This document shows positions 38,186 through 47,455 of a stretch of 64,000 nt of DNA, one piece after another (the first letter of the stretch is position 1; each line of letters starts with the position of its first letter). The stretch is from Rhodobacteraceae bacterium LNNU 3342. Its GTDB lineage: Bacteria > Pseudomonadota > Alphaproteobacteria > Rhodobacterales > Rhodobacteraceae. The notes below the pieces were generated by a model, which was not told the origin of the DNA, did not search any database, and was given only the letters and a program-made list of their open reading frames with translations. Position numbers and translations under genes: made by a program. The stretch is from the NCBI GenBank assembly GCA_008711135.1, contig VUAW01000005.1, positions 124,001-188,000 of the forward strand, given 5' to 3'.

Positions 38186-38752
38186 TCAGTCCCGCGCGCG
38201 CTCCACATAAGCCATATCGGCGGTGGTGATCACGATCCGCGTTCCCGCGCTGATATGCGGCGGCACCATCACCCGCAGCCCATTGGTCAGCGTCGCAGGC
38301 TTGTAGGAAGAGGTCGAGGTCTGCCCCTTGATCACCGGCTCGGTGTCCGCGATCTCCACCGTCATCTTCTGCGGCAGCTCCAGCGCAATGGCCACGTCCT
38401 GATAGACCTTCAGCGACACCCGCAGCCCTTCGGTCAGCAGGGTCTTGTAGTCTCCGACGACATCCGGGGACACGGTGATCTGCTCATAGCTTTCCGGCTG
38501 CATGAAGTGGAAGCCCTCGCCATCCTCATAGAGGAAGTCATAGTCACGCTCGTCCACGTGGGCGCGTTCGACCTGCTCGGTCGTGCGCCAACGTTCGGAC
38601 ACCTTGGTGCCGTCCGAAATGCGGCGCATGTCCACCTGCGTGACGGGCGTGCCCTTGCCGGGATGGAAGTTCTCGGCATTGAGGATGACATAAAGCCGGT
38701 CCTCGATCTCGACCACGTTTCCCTTGCGCAGGCTGGAGGCGATGACTTTCAC
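38186..38752 (-). CDS. efp: Translation elongation factor P
   Basis: The 188-residue factor relieves ribosome stalling at polyproline. It has the three EF-P domains, with the modified loop [17 protein letters not shown] in the first: Lys33 is the lysine beta-lysylated by EpmA, whose gene is divergent. Start is GTG at 38752 with AAGGAA at 8 bases. C-terminal [19 protein letters not shown] matches the family. Confidence 0.96.
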   Translation of the reverse strand: MKVIASSLRKGNVVEIEDRLYVILNAENFHPGKGTPVTQVDMRRISDGTKVSERWRTTEQVERAHVDERDYDFLYEDGEGFHFMQPESYEQITVSPDVVGDYKTLLTEGLRVSLKVYQDVAIALELPQKMTVEIADTEPVIKGQTSTSSYKPATLTNGLRVMVPPHISAGTRIVITTADMAYVERARD

Positions 38753-38834
38753 GGGCGAAGTTCCTTGTTACGATTTCGCGCGCATCATAGAAAACGCGCG
38801 CGGCCCGTGCCAGCCCTAACCGACAGGATCCATT

Positions 38835-39875
38835 ATGCAGCACACCGGTTCCCCTTGGTGGACCCCCCATATCCACGCCGACCGCCGGCCGCTGCTTCTG
38901 GCCCGCAACCGGGTGCAGGCGGCGCTGCGGGTCTGGTTCAGCGATCAGGACTTTACCGAGGTTGATCCCGCCGGCCTGCAACCGAGCCCGGGGAACGAAA
39001 CACATCTCCACGCCTTCGCGACCCGCGCCATCGGAACGGATGGCACCGAACGCACGCTCTACCTCCATACCTCCCCTGAATTCGCGATGAAGAAACTGCT
39101 GGCGGCGGGCGAAACCCGCATTGCCGCCTTTTCCCACGTCTGGCGCAACCGCGAACGCGGGGCCTTGCACAGCCCTGAATTCACCATGCTGGAATGGTAT
39201 CGCGTCGATGAACCCTACACCCGGCTGATGGACGACTGCGCCACGATCCTCACCCTTGCCGCCCGCGCCGCCGGCTCCACCCAATTCCGCTACCGTGACC
39301 GCACCTGCGACCCCTTCGCCACCCCCGAACGCCTCGGCGTGGCAGAGGCCTTCGCGCACTACGCCGGCATCGACCTGCTCGCCACGCTCCCCGACGGGCA
39401 GCCCGATACCCCGGCGCTGGCCACCGCGCTCGACACCGCCGGCATCCGCCGCGCCCCTGATGACACCTGGTCCGACATGTTCTCCCGCGTGCTGGTTGAA
39501 CGGATCGAGCCGAACCTCGGCCACGGCCGCGCCACCATCCTCGACCGCTACCCCTTGGCCGAGGCCGCCCTCGCCCGCCCCCTGCCCGAAGACCCGCGCC
39601 TCGCCGAACGGTTCGAGCTTTACGCCTGCGGCGTCGAACTCGCCAACGGCTTTGGCGAACTCACCGACCCAGCCGAACAGCGCCGCCGCTTCCAGCACGA
39701 AATGGACGAAAAATCCCGCATCTACGGCGAATGCTATCCCTTGGACGAAGATTTCCTCGACGCCCTCGCCCTCATGCCCCCCGCCAGCGGCATCGCGCTC
39801 GGCTTTGACCGGCTGGTGATGCTCGCCACCGGCGCCCCCCGGATCGACGACGTGATCTGGGCGCCCGCGGGTTAA
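38835..39875 (+). CDS. epmA: EF-P lysine lysyltransferase EpmA (PoxA/GenX)
   Basis: The 346-residue protein is a truncated class II lysyl-tRNA synthetase core without the anticodon-binding domain, which attaches beta-lysine to EF-P. Class II motifs are visible: motif 2 in ETRIAAFSHVWRNRERGALHSPEFTMLEWYR and motif 3 in PPASGIALGFDRLVMLATGA. It is divergent from efp with an 82-base gap, the usual pairing. The aminomutase gene epmB is not in this window. Its stop overlaps the convergent sqdC stop by a few bases. Confidence 0.95.
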   Translation: MQHTGSPWWTPHIHADRRPLLLARNRVQAALRVWFSDQDFTEVDPAGLQPSPGNETHLHAFATRAIGTDGTERTLYLHTSPEFAMKKLLAAGETRIAAFSHVWRNRERGALHSPEFTMLEWYRVDEPYTRLMDDCATILTLAARAAGSTQFRYRDRTCDPFATPERLGVAEAFAHYAGIDLLATLPDGQPDTPALATALDTAGIRRAPDDTWSDMFSRVLVERIEPNLGHGRATILDRYPLAEAALARPLPEDPRLAERFELYACGVELANGFGELTDPAEQRRRFQHEMDEKSRIYGECYPLDEDFLDALALMPPASGIALGFDRLVMLATGAPRIDDVIWAPAG

Positions 39876-40711
39876 ACCAGCCCGGGCAGCGCCCCGCGCA
39901 GACCGTCCCAGCCGCGCCCGCGCCAGCCAAGCGCCTCGATCCGATCCACCGCCATCGCGCTGACCGGGCTGTCGCTGCGCGGCGGCGGCGCGGTATCGAC
40001 ACCCAGAATCCGCCCCACCTCGGCCAGCAGGTCATGCCGGTCCACGCAGATGTCGGAAAGGTTCACCGGCCCCGTCACCCCCTCGCGCAGCAGGATCCGC
40101 ACCGCCCGCGCAAGGTCCGCCCCATGCACCTCGGTCCCCGCCCGCGGCGCGATGGGCCGCGCCTCGCGATAGTCCTGAAACAGCGGTGTCCACTTGTGCC
40201 CGCGGCCCGGCCCTCCCGGCCCGTAAACCCCTGTGGCCCGCAGGCTCGCCGCCACATCCAGATTGCGCGCCAGCCGCTCCAGCGCCTCCTCCGCCCGGGC
40301 CTTGGCCTCGCCGTAAAGCGTGTCGGGCCGCAGGTCCATTTCCTCCCGCAACACGGTTCCCGCCGAATAATCGCCATAAACCGCGCGTGACGACAGGAAC
40401 ACCACCCGCCCCACATCCCGGAACAGCATCAGCGTCCCCTGCAGGTTACGCCGCAAGAACCCCTCCGGGTCGTCCCCCTCACCCCCGCGATACCGCCCCG
40501 GCACGTGATCGAACGCCGCATGAACCAGCGCATCGGCCCTTACCGGCAGCGCCTGCCCCAGTTCCCAAGCCACATGCTGCACTGTCCGCGTGAAAAACCC
40601 CTGCGCCGGGACATGGCGCGACAGCACCACCACCTCATCCCCGGCCCGCAGCGCCTCCTCGACAATAAAGCGCCCGACGAACCCGGTCCCGCCGGTAACG
40701 GCGATCCTCAT
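39872..40711 (-). CDS. sqdC: NAD(P)-dependent epimerase-like protein of the sulfolipid operon (SqdC type)
   Basis: The 279-residue extended-SDR protein has the Rossmann motif MRIAVTGGTGFVGRFIVEEAL and SSRAVYG / YGEAKARAEE in place of the Ser-Tyr-Lys triad. In Rhodobacter the order sqdB-sqdD-sqdC is known for sulfoquinovosyl diacylglycerol synthesis, and this gene sits exactly in the third place, overlapping the glycosyltransferase by ATGA. Start 40711 (MRIAVTGG). SqdC function is less defined than SqdB; the name rests on position and family. Confidence 0.75.
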   Translation of the reverse strand: MRIAVTGGTGFVGRFIVEEALRAGDEVVVLSRHVPAQGFFTRTVQHVAWELGQALPVRADALVHAAFDHVPGRYRGGEGDDPEGFLRRNLQGTLMLFRDVGRVVFLSSRAVYGDYSAGTVLREEMDLRPDTLYGEAKARAEEALERLARNLDVAASLRATGVYGPGGPGRGHKWTPLFQDYREARPIAPRAGTEVHGADLARAVRILLREGVTGPVNLSDICVDRHDLLAEVGRILGVDTAPPPRSDSPVSAMAVDRIEALGWRGRGWDGLRGALPGLV

Positions 40712-41502
40712 CCCGGCATGGGCAGGTCCGACAGGCGTGGCACCGGTCCCTCTCCGGCATATGCATGCCACAGATCCACCAGCGGCCGCAGCCGGTCGGC
40801 CTTGTCATGGTCCTGCCAGGGCTTTTCATACTGGTAATGCACGATCTTCACCTGGTCCCAGCTCCACAACCCGGGCAGGTTCATCCATACGTACTGCAGC
40901 AGGTTGTAGAACACCGGCAGCCCATGCCAGTCCGGGAAGAACGTCTCCAGAAACGTCTGGTCCGTCCGACGCCAGAACGCGCCGGGCCGGTCCAGCGCCT
41001 GCACCATGGCGTGGAAGGTCGCCAGATCTGGCCGCGCCACGAACACACCCGAATTCAGCCGGTGAAAATCCCCGAGGCTTTCATAGACATTCGGCGCCGC
41101 CGCGAACTCCGGATAGTCGAACAGCCGGTCGCAGTTCCGTAGCACTAGCGTATCGGCATCCAGAAACACCACCCGGTCGTATTCCGTCATCTGCCAAAGG
41201 CGCAGCTTGGCGAAATTGTCCAGCGGCGTGTGAAACGGCGGTTTGTCCCCTTTGGTGAAGGGCGCCGCCGCATGCAGCCGCGCCCGCCCGTGCCTTTCGT
41301 TGAACGCGTCAGAGGTCGGCAGCAGCTCGATCCGCACCAGCCGGGCGTCGATCCCGGCCAGCGCCTCTGGCACCACGCCGCCGGTGTAAAGAACCACCCG
41401 GTCCGCCTCGGACCCGCTGAGGGCGACCGAACGCATCAGCGCCCGCGCCCCCATCGCATAGTCCGCATTGGTGACCAGCGTCACATAGGCATGCCGCCGC
41501 AT
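40708..41502 (-). CDS. sqdD: Glycosyltransferase family 8 protein of the sulfolipid operon (SqdD type)
   Basis: The 264-residue GT8 (glycogenin-like) enzyme has the DxD metal site in YDRVVFLDADTLVLRN (~residues 108-123) and the N-terminal YVTLVTNADYAMGARALMRSV. SqdD is the predicted transferase moving sulfoquinovose from UDP to diacylglycerol. It overlaps sqdB by one base and sqdC by four, so the three are co-translated. Confidence 0.85.
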   Translation of the reverse strand: MRRHAYVTLVTNADYAMGARALMRSVALSGSEADRVVLYTGGVVPEALAGIDARLVRIELLPTSDAFNERHGRARLHAAAPFTKGDKPPFHTPLDNFAKLRLWQMTEYDRVVFLDADTLVLRNCDRLFDYPEFAAAPNVYESLGDFHRLNSGVFVARPDLATFHAMVQALDRPGAFWRRTDQTFLETFFPDWHGLPVFYNLLQYVWMNLPGLWSWDQVKIVHYQYEKPWQDHDKADRLRPLVDLWHAYAGEGPVPRLSDLPMPG

Positions 41503-42722
41503 CAGGAAACCGAGCGGAGCCGCTTCCGTTCAGGATCGGTTTCCACCAGTTGCCCCAGTTCGCGCGTCCAGGCCGACACTGCCGGCACCCGCTTCCGGTC
41601 GATCCGGTGCTCATACTTGCGCGCCACGTCCACGATCTCGTCCAGCAGCCCTTCGGCGAGCGTGGTGGGCTTCAGCCCTAGCGCCAGGAACTGTTCGTTC
41701 CGCACCACAAGGTCGTTTTCCGCCGCCTCTTTCCGCGGGTTGGGCAGATAGGCGACCTTGGCCCCGGCGCGCGTGGCGATCATCTCGGCCAAGTCGCGCA
41801 CCCGATGGGTTTCGGTCATCTGGTTGAAGATCTTCACCCGCTGCCCCGCCGCCGGCGCATCCGCCAGCGCCAGCTCAATGCAGCGCACGCTGTCCTTGAT
41901 GTGGATGAAGGCCCGCGTCTGCCCGCCCGTTCCATGCACCGTCAGCGGATAGCCGATCGCCGCCTGGATCAGGAACCGGTTCAGCACCGTCCCATAATCG
42001 CCGTCATAGTCGAACCGGTTGATCAGCTGCACATGCCGCCGCGTTTGCTCCGTATGCGTGCCCCAGACAATTCCCTGATGCAGGTCGGTGATCCGAAGCC
42101 CGTCGTTCTGGGCATAGAACTGGAACAGGATCTGATCGAGGCTCTTGGTCATGTGATAGACCGACCCCGGCCGCGTCGGGTACAGGATCTCCTGCTGCGC
42201 GACCCGCCCGTCCATCGTCTCGACCCCGACGTTCAGATAGCCCTCAGGGATCGCGGCTCCGACGCTGGAATAGCCATAGACCCCCATCGTGCCCAGATGC
42301 ACCAGATGCGCATCGATCCCGGTCTCCACCAGCGCGGCGAGCAGGTTGTGCGTCGCGTTGACGTTGTTGTTGACGGTATAGACCTTGTGCCGGTCGCTCT
42401 TCATCGAATAGGGCGCGGCGCGCTGCTCGGCGAAATGCACGATGGCGTCGGGGCGATGTTCAACCAACCAGCCGCGCAGACGCTCGTACTCCTTGGCAAT
42501 GTCCAGCAGATGGAAATGCAGCTTGCGGCCCGTGACCTCGTACCAGATCCGGCAGCGCTCCTGGATCGAATCCATCGGCGTCAGCGACTGCACACCCAGT
42601 TCCACGTCGATCCAGCGCCGCGACAGGTTGTCGATGATATGGACCTCGTGTCCCAGATCGGACAGGTGCAGACAGGTCGGCCAACCGACGAATCCGTCTC
42701 CTCCAAGCACCGCAATCCGCAT
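41502..42722 (-). CDS. sqdB: UDP-sulfoquinovose synthase SqdB
   Basis: SqdB makes UDP-sulfoquinovose from UDP-glucose and sulfite. The 406-residue extended SDR has the NAD motif IAVLGGDGFVGWPTCLHLSDLGH, the SqdB-specific RRWIDVELGVQSLTPM, EQRAAPYSMKS and the active-site YHMTKSLDQ with Tyr and Lys. Sulfolipid synthesis is widespread in Rhodobacteraceae and becomes important under phosphate limitation. It is the first gene of the sqdBDC operon. Confidence 0.95.
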   Translation of the reverse strand: MRIAVLGGDGFVGWPTCLHLSDLGHEVHIIDNLSRRWIDVELGVQSLTPMDSIQERCRIWYEVTGRKLHFHLLDIAKEYERLRGWLVEHRPDAIVHFAEQRAAPYSMKSDRHKVYTVNNNVNATHNLLAALVETGIDAHLVHLGTMGVYGYSSVGAAIPEGYLNVGVETMDGRVAQQEILYPTRPGSVYHMTKSLDQILFQFYAQNDGLRITDLHQGIVWGTHTEQTRRHVQLINRFDYDGDYGTVLNRFLIQAAIGYPLTVHGTGGQTRAFIHIKDSVRCIELALADAPAAGQRVKIFNQMTETHRVRDLAEMIATRAGAKVAYLPNPRKEAAENDLVVRNEQFLALGLKPTTLAEGLLDEIVDVARKYEHRIDRKRVPAVSAWTRELGQLVETDPERKRLRSVS

Positions 42723-42841
42723 TGGCCTTCCTCCCCATGCCAGACGCCCAGATGCGCCCGGCCCGCAGCTTACAACCCTTATGTGTCGAGTCGACGACTT
42801 TTACACGCAGGCCGCACCCATCGGCGGGCCTGCGCGCATGC

Positions 42842-43612
42842 TTATACCATAGGCGTCCCGGTCATGCGGTGCAGCCGTTCAACCACCCCCTGTTCAAGCC
42901 GCAGCGCCTGCGCCAGCTGGCGGAAATAGTTCCGCTCGGCATCGCTGTCGATGTCCACGGCAAGCATCGCGGCAAGATAGACTTCCGTCGCCACCTCGGG
43001 CCGCGTCACCTCGGCCCCCAGCGCCCTGACATCCACGGGCCGCGCGATCTCCTCGCGCACGGCGGCGCGTTCGGCCTCGGTCACCTCATCGCCGTCCAGA
43101 TGGCCCATGATGCGCTCCATCTCGGCCTCGCTCACCTTGCCGTCCGCCTGCGCGGCGCCGATCATGGCGCGCAGGATCAGCCGCTCAGTATCCGGGCTGG
43201 TCAGCGCCTGCGTCTCGTCCGGGCTCGGCTGCGGAACATCGGTCGAGGTGGCACCAGACTGCCCCGCCTGATGCGCCCGCCACGCCTGATAGGCCAGTGT
43301 CCCCAGAATCGCCATCGTCCCGCCCCGCGCCGCGCCACCAAGGCCACCGCCGCTCAAGGCGCCCACGATGGCGCCGATGCCGCCGACCTTCGCGCCGCTC
43401 ATGCCGCCGATCTGGTCCTGCCGCAGGAACTGCCGCGCCCGCCCGGCCAGGTCACCCCCCGGCTGCGGCCCCGCCCCGCCCAGAAGCGGGCCAAGCAACT
43501 GGTCCAGCGCCCCCTGCGGATCGGCATTGCGCGCGCCCTCCCGCAGCCGGTTCTGCCCCTGTGACGACATCCCCTGCTGGATCAGCCCGCCAATGATGTT
43601 TCCAAAGCTCAT
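42842..43612 (-). CDS. DUF533/TerB-like protein
   Basis: The 256-residue protein begins MSFGNIIGGLIQQGM and has a central Gly/Ala-rich segment (VGGIGAIVGALSGGGLGGAARGG), then a C-terminal all-helical TerB-like domain (LILRAMIGAAQADGKVSEAEMERIMGHLDGDEV). TerB domains are linked to metal or membrane stress, but DUF533 members are uncharacterised. It is divergent from the radical-SAM gene. Start 43612 follows GAGGTCAC; the longer frame to 43741 is unsupported. Confidence 0.85.
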   Translation of the reverse strand: MSFGNIIGGLIQQGMSSQGQNRLREGARNADPQGALDQLLGPLLGGAGPQPGGDLAGRARQFLRQDQIGGMSGAKVGGIGAIVGALSGGGLGGAARGGTMAILGTLAYQAWRAHQAGQSGATSTDVPQPSPDETQALTSPDTERLILRAMIGAAQADGKVSEAEMERIMGHLDGDEVTEAERAAVREEIARPVDVRALGAEVTRPEVATEVYLAAMLAVDIDSDAERNYFRQLAQALRLEQGVVERLHRMTGTPMV

Positions 43613-43752
43613 CTGTGACCTCATGTTCCGGTGCCGCATTCGCGGCTGCATCAGGCAGAACAATCCCCGCCGCGCATCGTTCCGCCCCCGCCACGGCAAA
43701 GTGATGCGCCACGCGCCTTGGCGCGGGCCTCGCGCGAACATATAAAGAACGC

Positions 43753-44976
43753 ATGGTTCAGCGTACTCTCTCCGACAAGCTTGCGATCCTTTCGGACGCC
43801 GCGAAATACGATGCCTCCTGCGCCTCCTCTGGCACCTCGCGGCGCGACAGCCGCGATGGCAGCGGGCTGGGTTCAGCCGGCGGCAGCGGCATCTGCCATG
43901 CCTATACGCCCGACGGGCGCTGCATCAGCCTGCTCAAGATCCTGATGACCAACTTCTGCATCTACGACTGCGCGTATTGCATCAACCGCGTGTCCTCGCA
44001 GGTCGAACGCGCCCGCTTCACGCCGGAGGAGGTCGTTTCCCTCACCCTCGAATTCTACCGCCGCAACTATATCGAGGGGCTGTTTCTTTCCTCCGGCATC
44101 ATCCGCTCGCCCGACGACACGATGGCCGACATGGTGCAGATCGCCCGCACCCTGCGCGAACGGGAAAACTTCCGCGGCTACATCCACCTGAAAACCATCC
44201 CCGACGCTTCCCCTGAACTGATCGAACAGGCAGGCCTCTACGCCGATCGCCTGTCGATCAACGTCGAACTGCCCACCGAACCCGCGCTGGAAAAGCTCGC
44301 TCCGCAGAAATCCGCTCGGACCATCCGCAAGGCCATGGCCGAAGTCCGCCTGCGCCACGACGCCGCCAAGGAAACCACCCACACCGGCCGCGCCGCGCCC
44401 CGCTTTGCGCCCGCGGGACAAAGCACGCAGGTCATCATCGGCGCCGACCAGACCACCGATGCCACGATCCTGAAGAACAGCAGCGCGCTTTACGCCGGTT
44501 ACGGCCTGCGGCGGGTCTATTATTCTGCCTTCTCGCCCATCCCCGACGCCTCTGCCGTGCTGCCGCTGGTGCGCCCGCCGCTGCAACGCGAACACCGGCT
44601 CTACCAGGCCGACTGGCTCATGCGCCACTACGGCTTCCAGGCCGAGGAAATCGCCGCCGAAGGTATGCTCGACCTCGACGTGGACCCGAAACTGGCCTGG
44701 GCGCTGTCGCACCGGGATCAGTTCCCGATCGACGTGAACCGCGCGCCGCGCGAACTGCTGCTGCGCGTTCCGGGCTTCGGCACGAAAACCGTCGCCCGCA
44801 TCCTCGCCGCCCGCCCGCACCGCGCCGTGCGGTACGAAGACCTCATTGCCATGGGCGCGAACATGAAGGCGGCCCAGCCCTTCATAACCCTGCCCGGCTG
44901 GCGCCCCCGCCTGCTCGACGCGCCTGACTTGCGCGCGCGTTTCGCCCCACCCGCCGAACAACTCAGCCTGTTCTGA
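43753..44976 (+). CDS. Radical SAM protein of the UdgX-linked DNA repair pair, with C-terminal helix-hairpin-helix
   Basis: The 407-residue protein has the radical-SAM cluster CIYDCAYC (Cys69, 73, 76) and a C-terminal helix-hairpin-helix (LLLRVPGFGTKTVARILAA), a DNA-binding element. These define the family annotated as putative DNA modification/repair radical SAM protein and found beside UDG-like genes. It resembles spore photoproduct lyase only distantly. It is coupled by TGATG to the next gene, so the two probably act on the same DNA lesion. Confidence 0.9.
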   Translation: MVQRTLSDKLAILSDAAKYDASCASSGTSRRDSRDGSGLGSAGGSGICHAYTPDGRCISLLKILMTNFCIYDCAYCINRVSSQVERARFTPEEVVSLTLEFYRRNYIEGLFLSSGIIRSPDDTMADMVQIARTLRERENFRGYIHLKTIPDASPELIEQAGLYADRLSINVELPTEPALEKLAPQKSARTIRKAMAEVRLRHDAAKETTHTGRAAPRFAPAGQSTQVIIGADQTTDATILKNSSALYAGYGLRRVYYSAFSPIPDASAVLPLVRPPLQREHRLYQADWLMRHYGFQAEEIAAEGMLDLDVDPKLAWALSHRDQFPIDVNRAPRELLLRVPGFGTKTVARILAARPHRAVRYEDLIAMGANMKAAQPFITLPGWRPRLLDAPDLRARFAPPAEQLSLF

Positions 44977-46418
44977 TGCGGCAGGTGCGGCTTCCCCTAG
45001 TCGGCACCATCCCAGCCTTCCGGCAGGAACTCCGCCGCCTGATCGCCGCCAACATCCCGCCCGACCAAGTGATCTGGCACAGGGGCGGCATCGGCGGCGG
45101 CACCGGCACCGACCTTTTCGCCGCTCCCGCCACACCCCTGCCCGACGGCCCGCCCATCCCGCTGGCCCGCGACGCCGCGACGACCATTGAAACCGCCCTC
45201 TCCCACTCCGACCCCGAACGCTTTGCGCTCGCCCATGACATCGTCCTGCGGCTGCATGGCGGCACGCTCCGCTGGGGTGACCCCGGCGACGTCCCCCTCC
45301 GCCGCATCACCGCGCTGGCCAAGGCCGCATCGCGCGAAATCCACAAGATGCACGCCTTTGTCCGCTTCCGCGAACTCGACGGCCAAGCCCGCCGCCGCTT
45401 TGCCGCATGGTTCGAACCCGACCACCCGGTGACCGAGGCCGCCTCCCCCTTCTTCGCCCGCCGCTTTGGCGACATGGACTGGGCCATCGCCACCCCCGAC
45501 ATCACCGCCATCTTCCAGAACGGCACCCTGCGGTTCGAACCCACCGCCGATACCGCGCCCCCGCCCGCCGACGGGGCAGAGGAACTCTGGCGCGTCTACT
45601 ATCGTTCGATCTTCAACCCGGCCCGGCTCAACCCCCGCGCGATGGAGAGCGAGATGCCACAGAAATACTGGAAGAACCTCCCCGAAGCTGCCCTTATCCC
45701 CCAGATGATCCGGGAGGCGCCCGCCCGCGTCCAGGCCATGCGCGAAGCTGAAATCGCCGCCGCCCGCCCCTCCGGCCCCACGCCCCGCATGGCCGCCGTT
45801 GCCCGTCAAACCGCCCCCGCCCCGGCGCCCGAGGGCGGCATGGACGGCGTCCGCCATCAGGCCGAAGGCTGCACCCGCTGCCCCCTCTATGCCCCCGCGA
45901 CCCAAACCGTCTGGGGCGAAGGCCCGGTGGACGCCCGCCTGATGCTCGTCGGCGAACAGCCCGGCGACCAGGAAGACCTGCGCGGCCGCCCCTTCGTCGG
46001 CCCCGCCGGCCAACTTCTGGACCGGGCGCTGGACATCGCTGGCCTTGACCGGACCAAGGTCTGGATGACGAACGCAGTGAAACACTTCAAGTTCGAACCG
46101 CGCGGCAAGCGCCGCATCCACCAGCGCCCCAACACCGGCGAAATCCGCGCCTGCAAATGGTGGCTCGATCAGGAACTGATGCTGGTCCAGCCGCAACTGG
46201 TCGTCGCCATGGGCGCGACGGCGGCGCAATCGCTGACCGGCAACGGCGCCGGCATCATGGCCCGCCGCGGCACGGTCGAGGAAATCCCCGATGGCCCGCC
46301 CGTCCTGCTGACGCTGCACCCGTCCTACGCTCTCCGCGCCCGCTCCCCCGAGGCCCGCGAAGAAGCCTTTGAGGCAATCGCCGAGGATCTTCGCCGCGCC
46401 GCCGAGATGGTGGCCTAG
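44976..46418 (+). CDS. UdgX-type uracil-DNA glycosylase fused to an N-terminal radical-SAM-linked domain (DUF4130)
   Basis: The 480-residue fusion has a ~250-residue N-terminal domain (QVRLPLVGTIPAFRQELRRLIAAN; TIGR03915/DUF4130-type) found only with the preceding radical-SAM family. The C-terminal ~200 residues form a family 4/UdgX-like glycosylase: CTRCPLYAPATQTVWGEGP, GEQPGDQEDLRGRPFVGPAGQLLDRAL and the KRRIH loop at 378-382, whose histidine covalently traps uracil-DNA in UdgX. The gene overlaps rarD by 4 bases at the 3' ends. Confidence 0.92.
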   Translation: MRQVRLPLVGTIPAFRQELRRLIAANIPPDQVIWHRGGIGGGTGTDLFAAPATPLPDGPPIPLARDAATTIETALSHSDPERFALAHDIVLRLHGGTLRWGDPGDVPLRRITALAKAASREIHKMHAFVRFRELDGQARRRFAAWFEPDHPVTEAASPFFARRFGDMDWAIATPDITAIFQNGTLRFEPTADTAPPPADGAEELWRVYYRSIFNPARLNPRAMESEMPQKYWKNLPEAALIPQMIREAPARVQAMREAEIAAARPSGPTPRMAAVARQTAPAPAPEGGMDGVRHQAEGCTRCPLYAPATQTVWGEGPVDARLMLVGEQPGDQEDLRGRPFVGPAGQLLDRALDIAGLDRTKVWMTNAVKHFKFEPRGKRRIHQRPNTGEIRACKWWLDQELMLVQPQLVVAMGATAAQSLTGNGAGIMARRGTVEEIPDGPPVLLTLHPSYALRARSPEAREEAFEAIAEDLRRAAEMVA

Positions 46419-47335
46419 CGCCGCTGCAACATCGGCAGGGTATAAAACACCAGCGCGGCCCAGATCATCGGAAACGCCACCGCCTCTGCCCGCCCGAACG
46501 GCTCGCCAAAGACGAACACCGCCGTCAGGAAGATCATAGTCGGCGCGATGTACTGCAGGATGCCAATGGTGGACAGCCGCAACAGCTTGGCCCCGTTGGC
46601 ATAAACCATCAGCGGCACCGCCGTCATCGCCCCGCACCCGACCAGCAACCAGGTGTCCCAGGCACTTCCCGTCAGGAAATGCGCCTGCCCCGTCGCCTGC
46701 AACCACACCAGATAGCCAATCGCCGGTGGCAGCAACAGCATCACCTCAAGGAAGAACCCCTGGTTCGGCCCGACCGGCAGCGATTTCTTCAGATAGGCGT
46801 AAATCCCCCAGGTCAGCATCAGCACCAGCGCCACGACCGGCAGCCGCCCCTGCTCCCATGTCAGCAACGCCACCGCCGCCGCGGCCAGCGCCAGCGCCGC
46901 CACCTGCGTGGGCCTCAGCCGTTCGCCCAGAAGCACCCGCCCCAGGAACACGCTGAACAGCGGGTTGATGTAATACCCCAGCGCCGCGTCCAGCGCCTTG
47001 CCCGCGCCGATGGCCCAGACATAGGTGCCCCAGTTCACCGAAATCAGCGCCGCCGTCACCCCCGCCATCATCAGCGTCCGCGGCTGCCGCAGCGCCGCGC
47101 GCAGATCGGCCGTCCGCCCCAGAACGATCAGCACGATCCCCGCGACCGGCACCGACCAAAAGACCCGGTGGGAAATGACCTCGATGGCGGGCACATGGGC
47201 CAGCGCCTTCATGTAAAGCGGCAGGAACCCCCACATGGCATAAGCCGCCACCGCAAAGGCCAGCCCCTTCGGGCTGTCCCCGTTCGGAAGCACCGGGGCT
47301 TCCACCACCCCATCCAGTTCAACCTGTCCAGCCAT
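46415..47335 (-). CDS. rarD: EamA-family transporter RarD
   Basis: The 306-residue membrane protein has ten predicted helices in two EamA repeats, and the RarD hallmark GFLPLYMKALAHVPAIEVISHRVFWSVP and YYINPLFSVFLGRVLLGERL. Homologues are linked to chloramphenicol resistance or metabolite export, but substrate is not known. GGAGG lies before the start. Confidence 0.93.
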   Translation of the reverse strand: MAGQVELDGVVEAPVLPNGDSPKGLAFAVAAYAMWGFLPLYMKALAHVPAIEVISHRVFWSVPVAGIVLIVLGRTADLRAALRQPRTLMMAGVTAALISVNWGTYVWAIGAGKALDAALGYYINPLFSVFLGRVLLGERLRPTQVAALALAAAAVALLTWEQGRLPVVALVLMLTWGIYAYLKKSLPVGPNQGFFLEVMLLLPPAIGYLVWLQATGQAHFLTGSAWDTWLLVGCGAMTAVPLMVYANGAKLLRLSTIGILQYIAPTMIFLTAVFVFGEPFGRAEAVAFPMIWAALVFYTLPMLQRR

Positions 47336-47455
47336 GCGCGCCTCCTGTCACAGCCGCGCTAACCGAACAGGGGCCTTCGCGCCAACGCAAAGTTGTGGAA
47401 AGGACAATCACCTTTTGTGATGATTGCCCCCCCTCGCATCAACCTGCCGCAGCAG

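Noticed and set aside
44997-46706. 569-codon open frame on the - strand across the UdgX gene
   Set aside because: Gly/Ala/Asp-rich antisense frame opposite a well-supported glycosylase and reaching into rarD; no domain seen.
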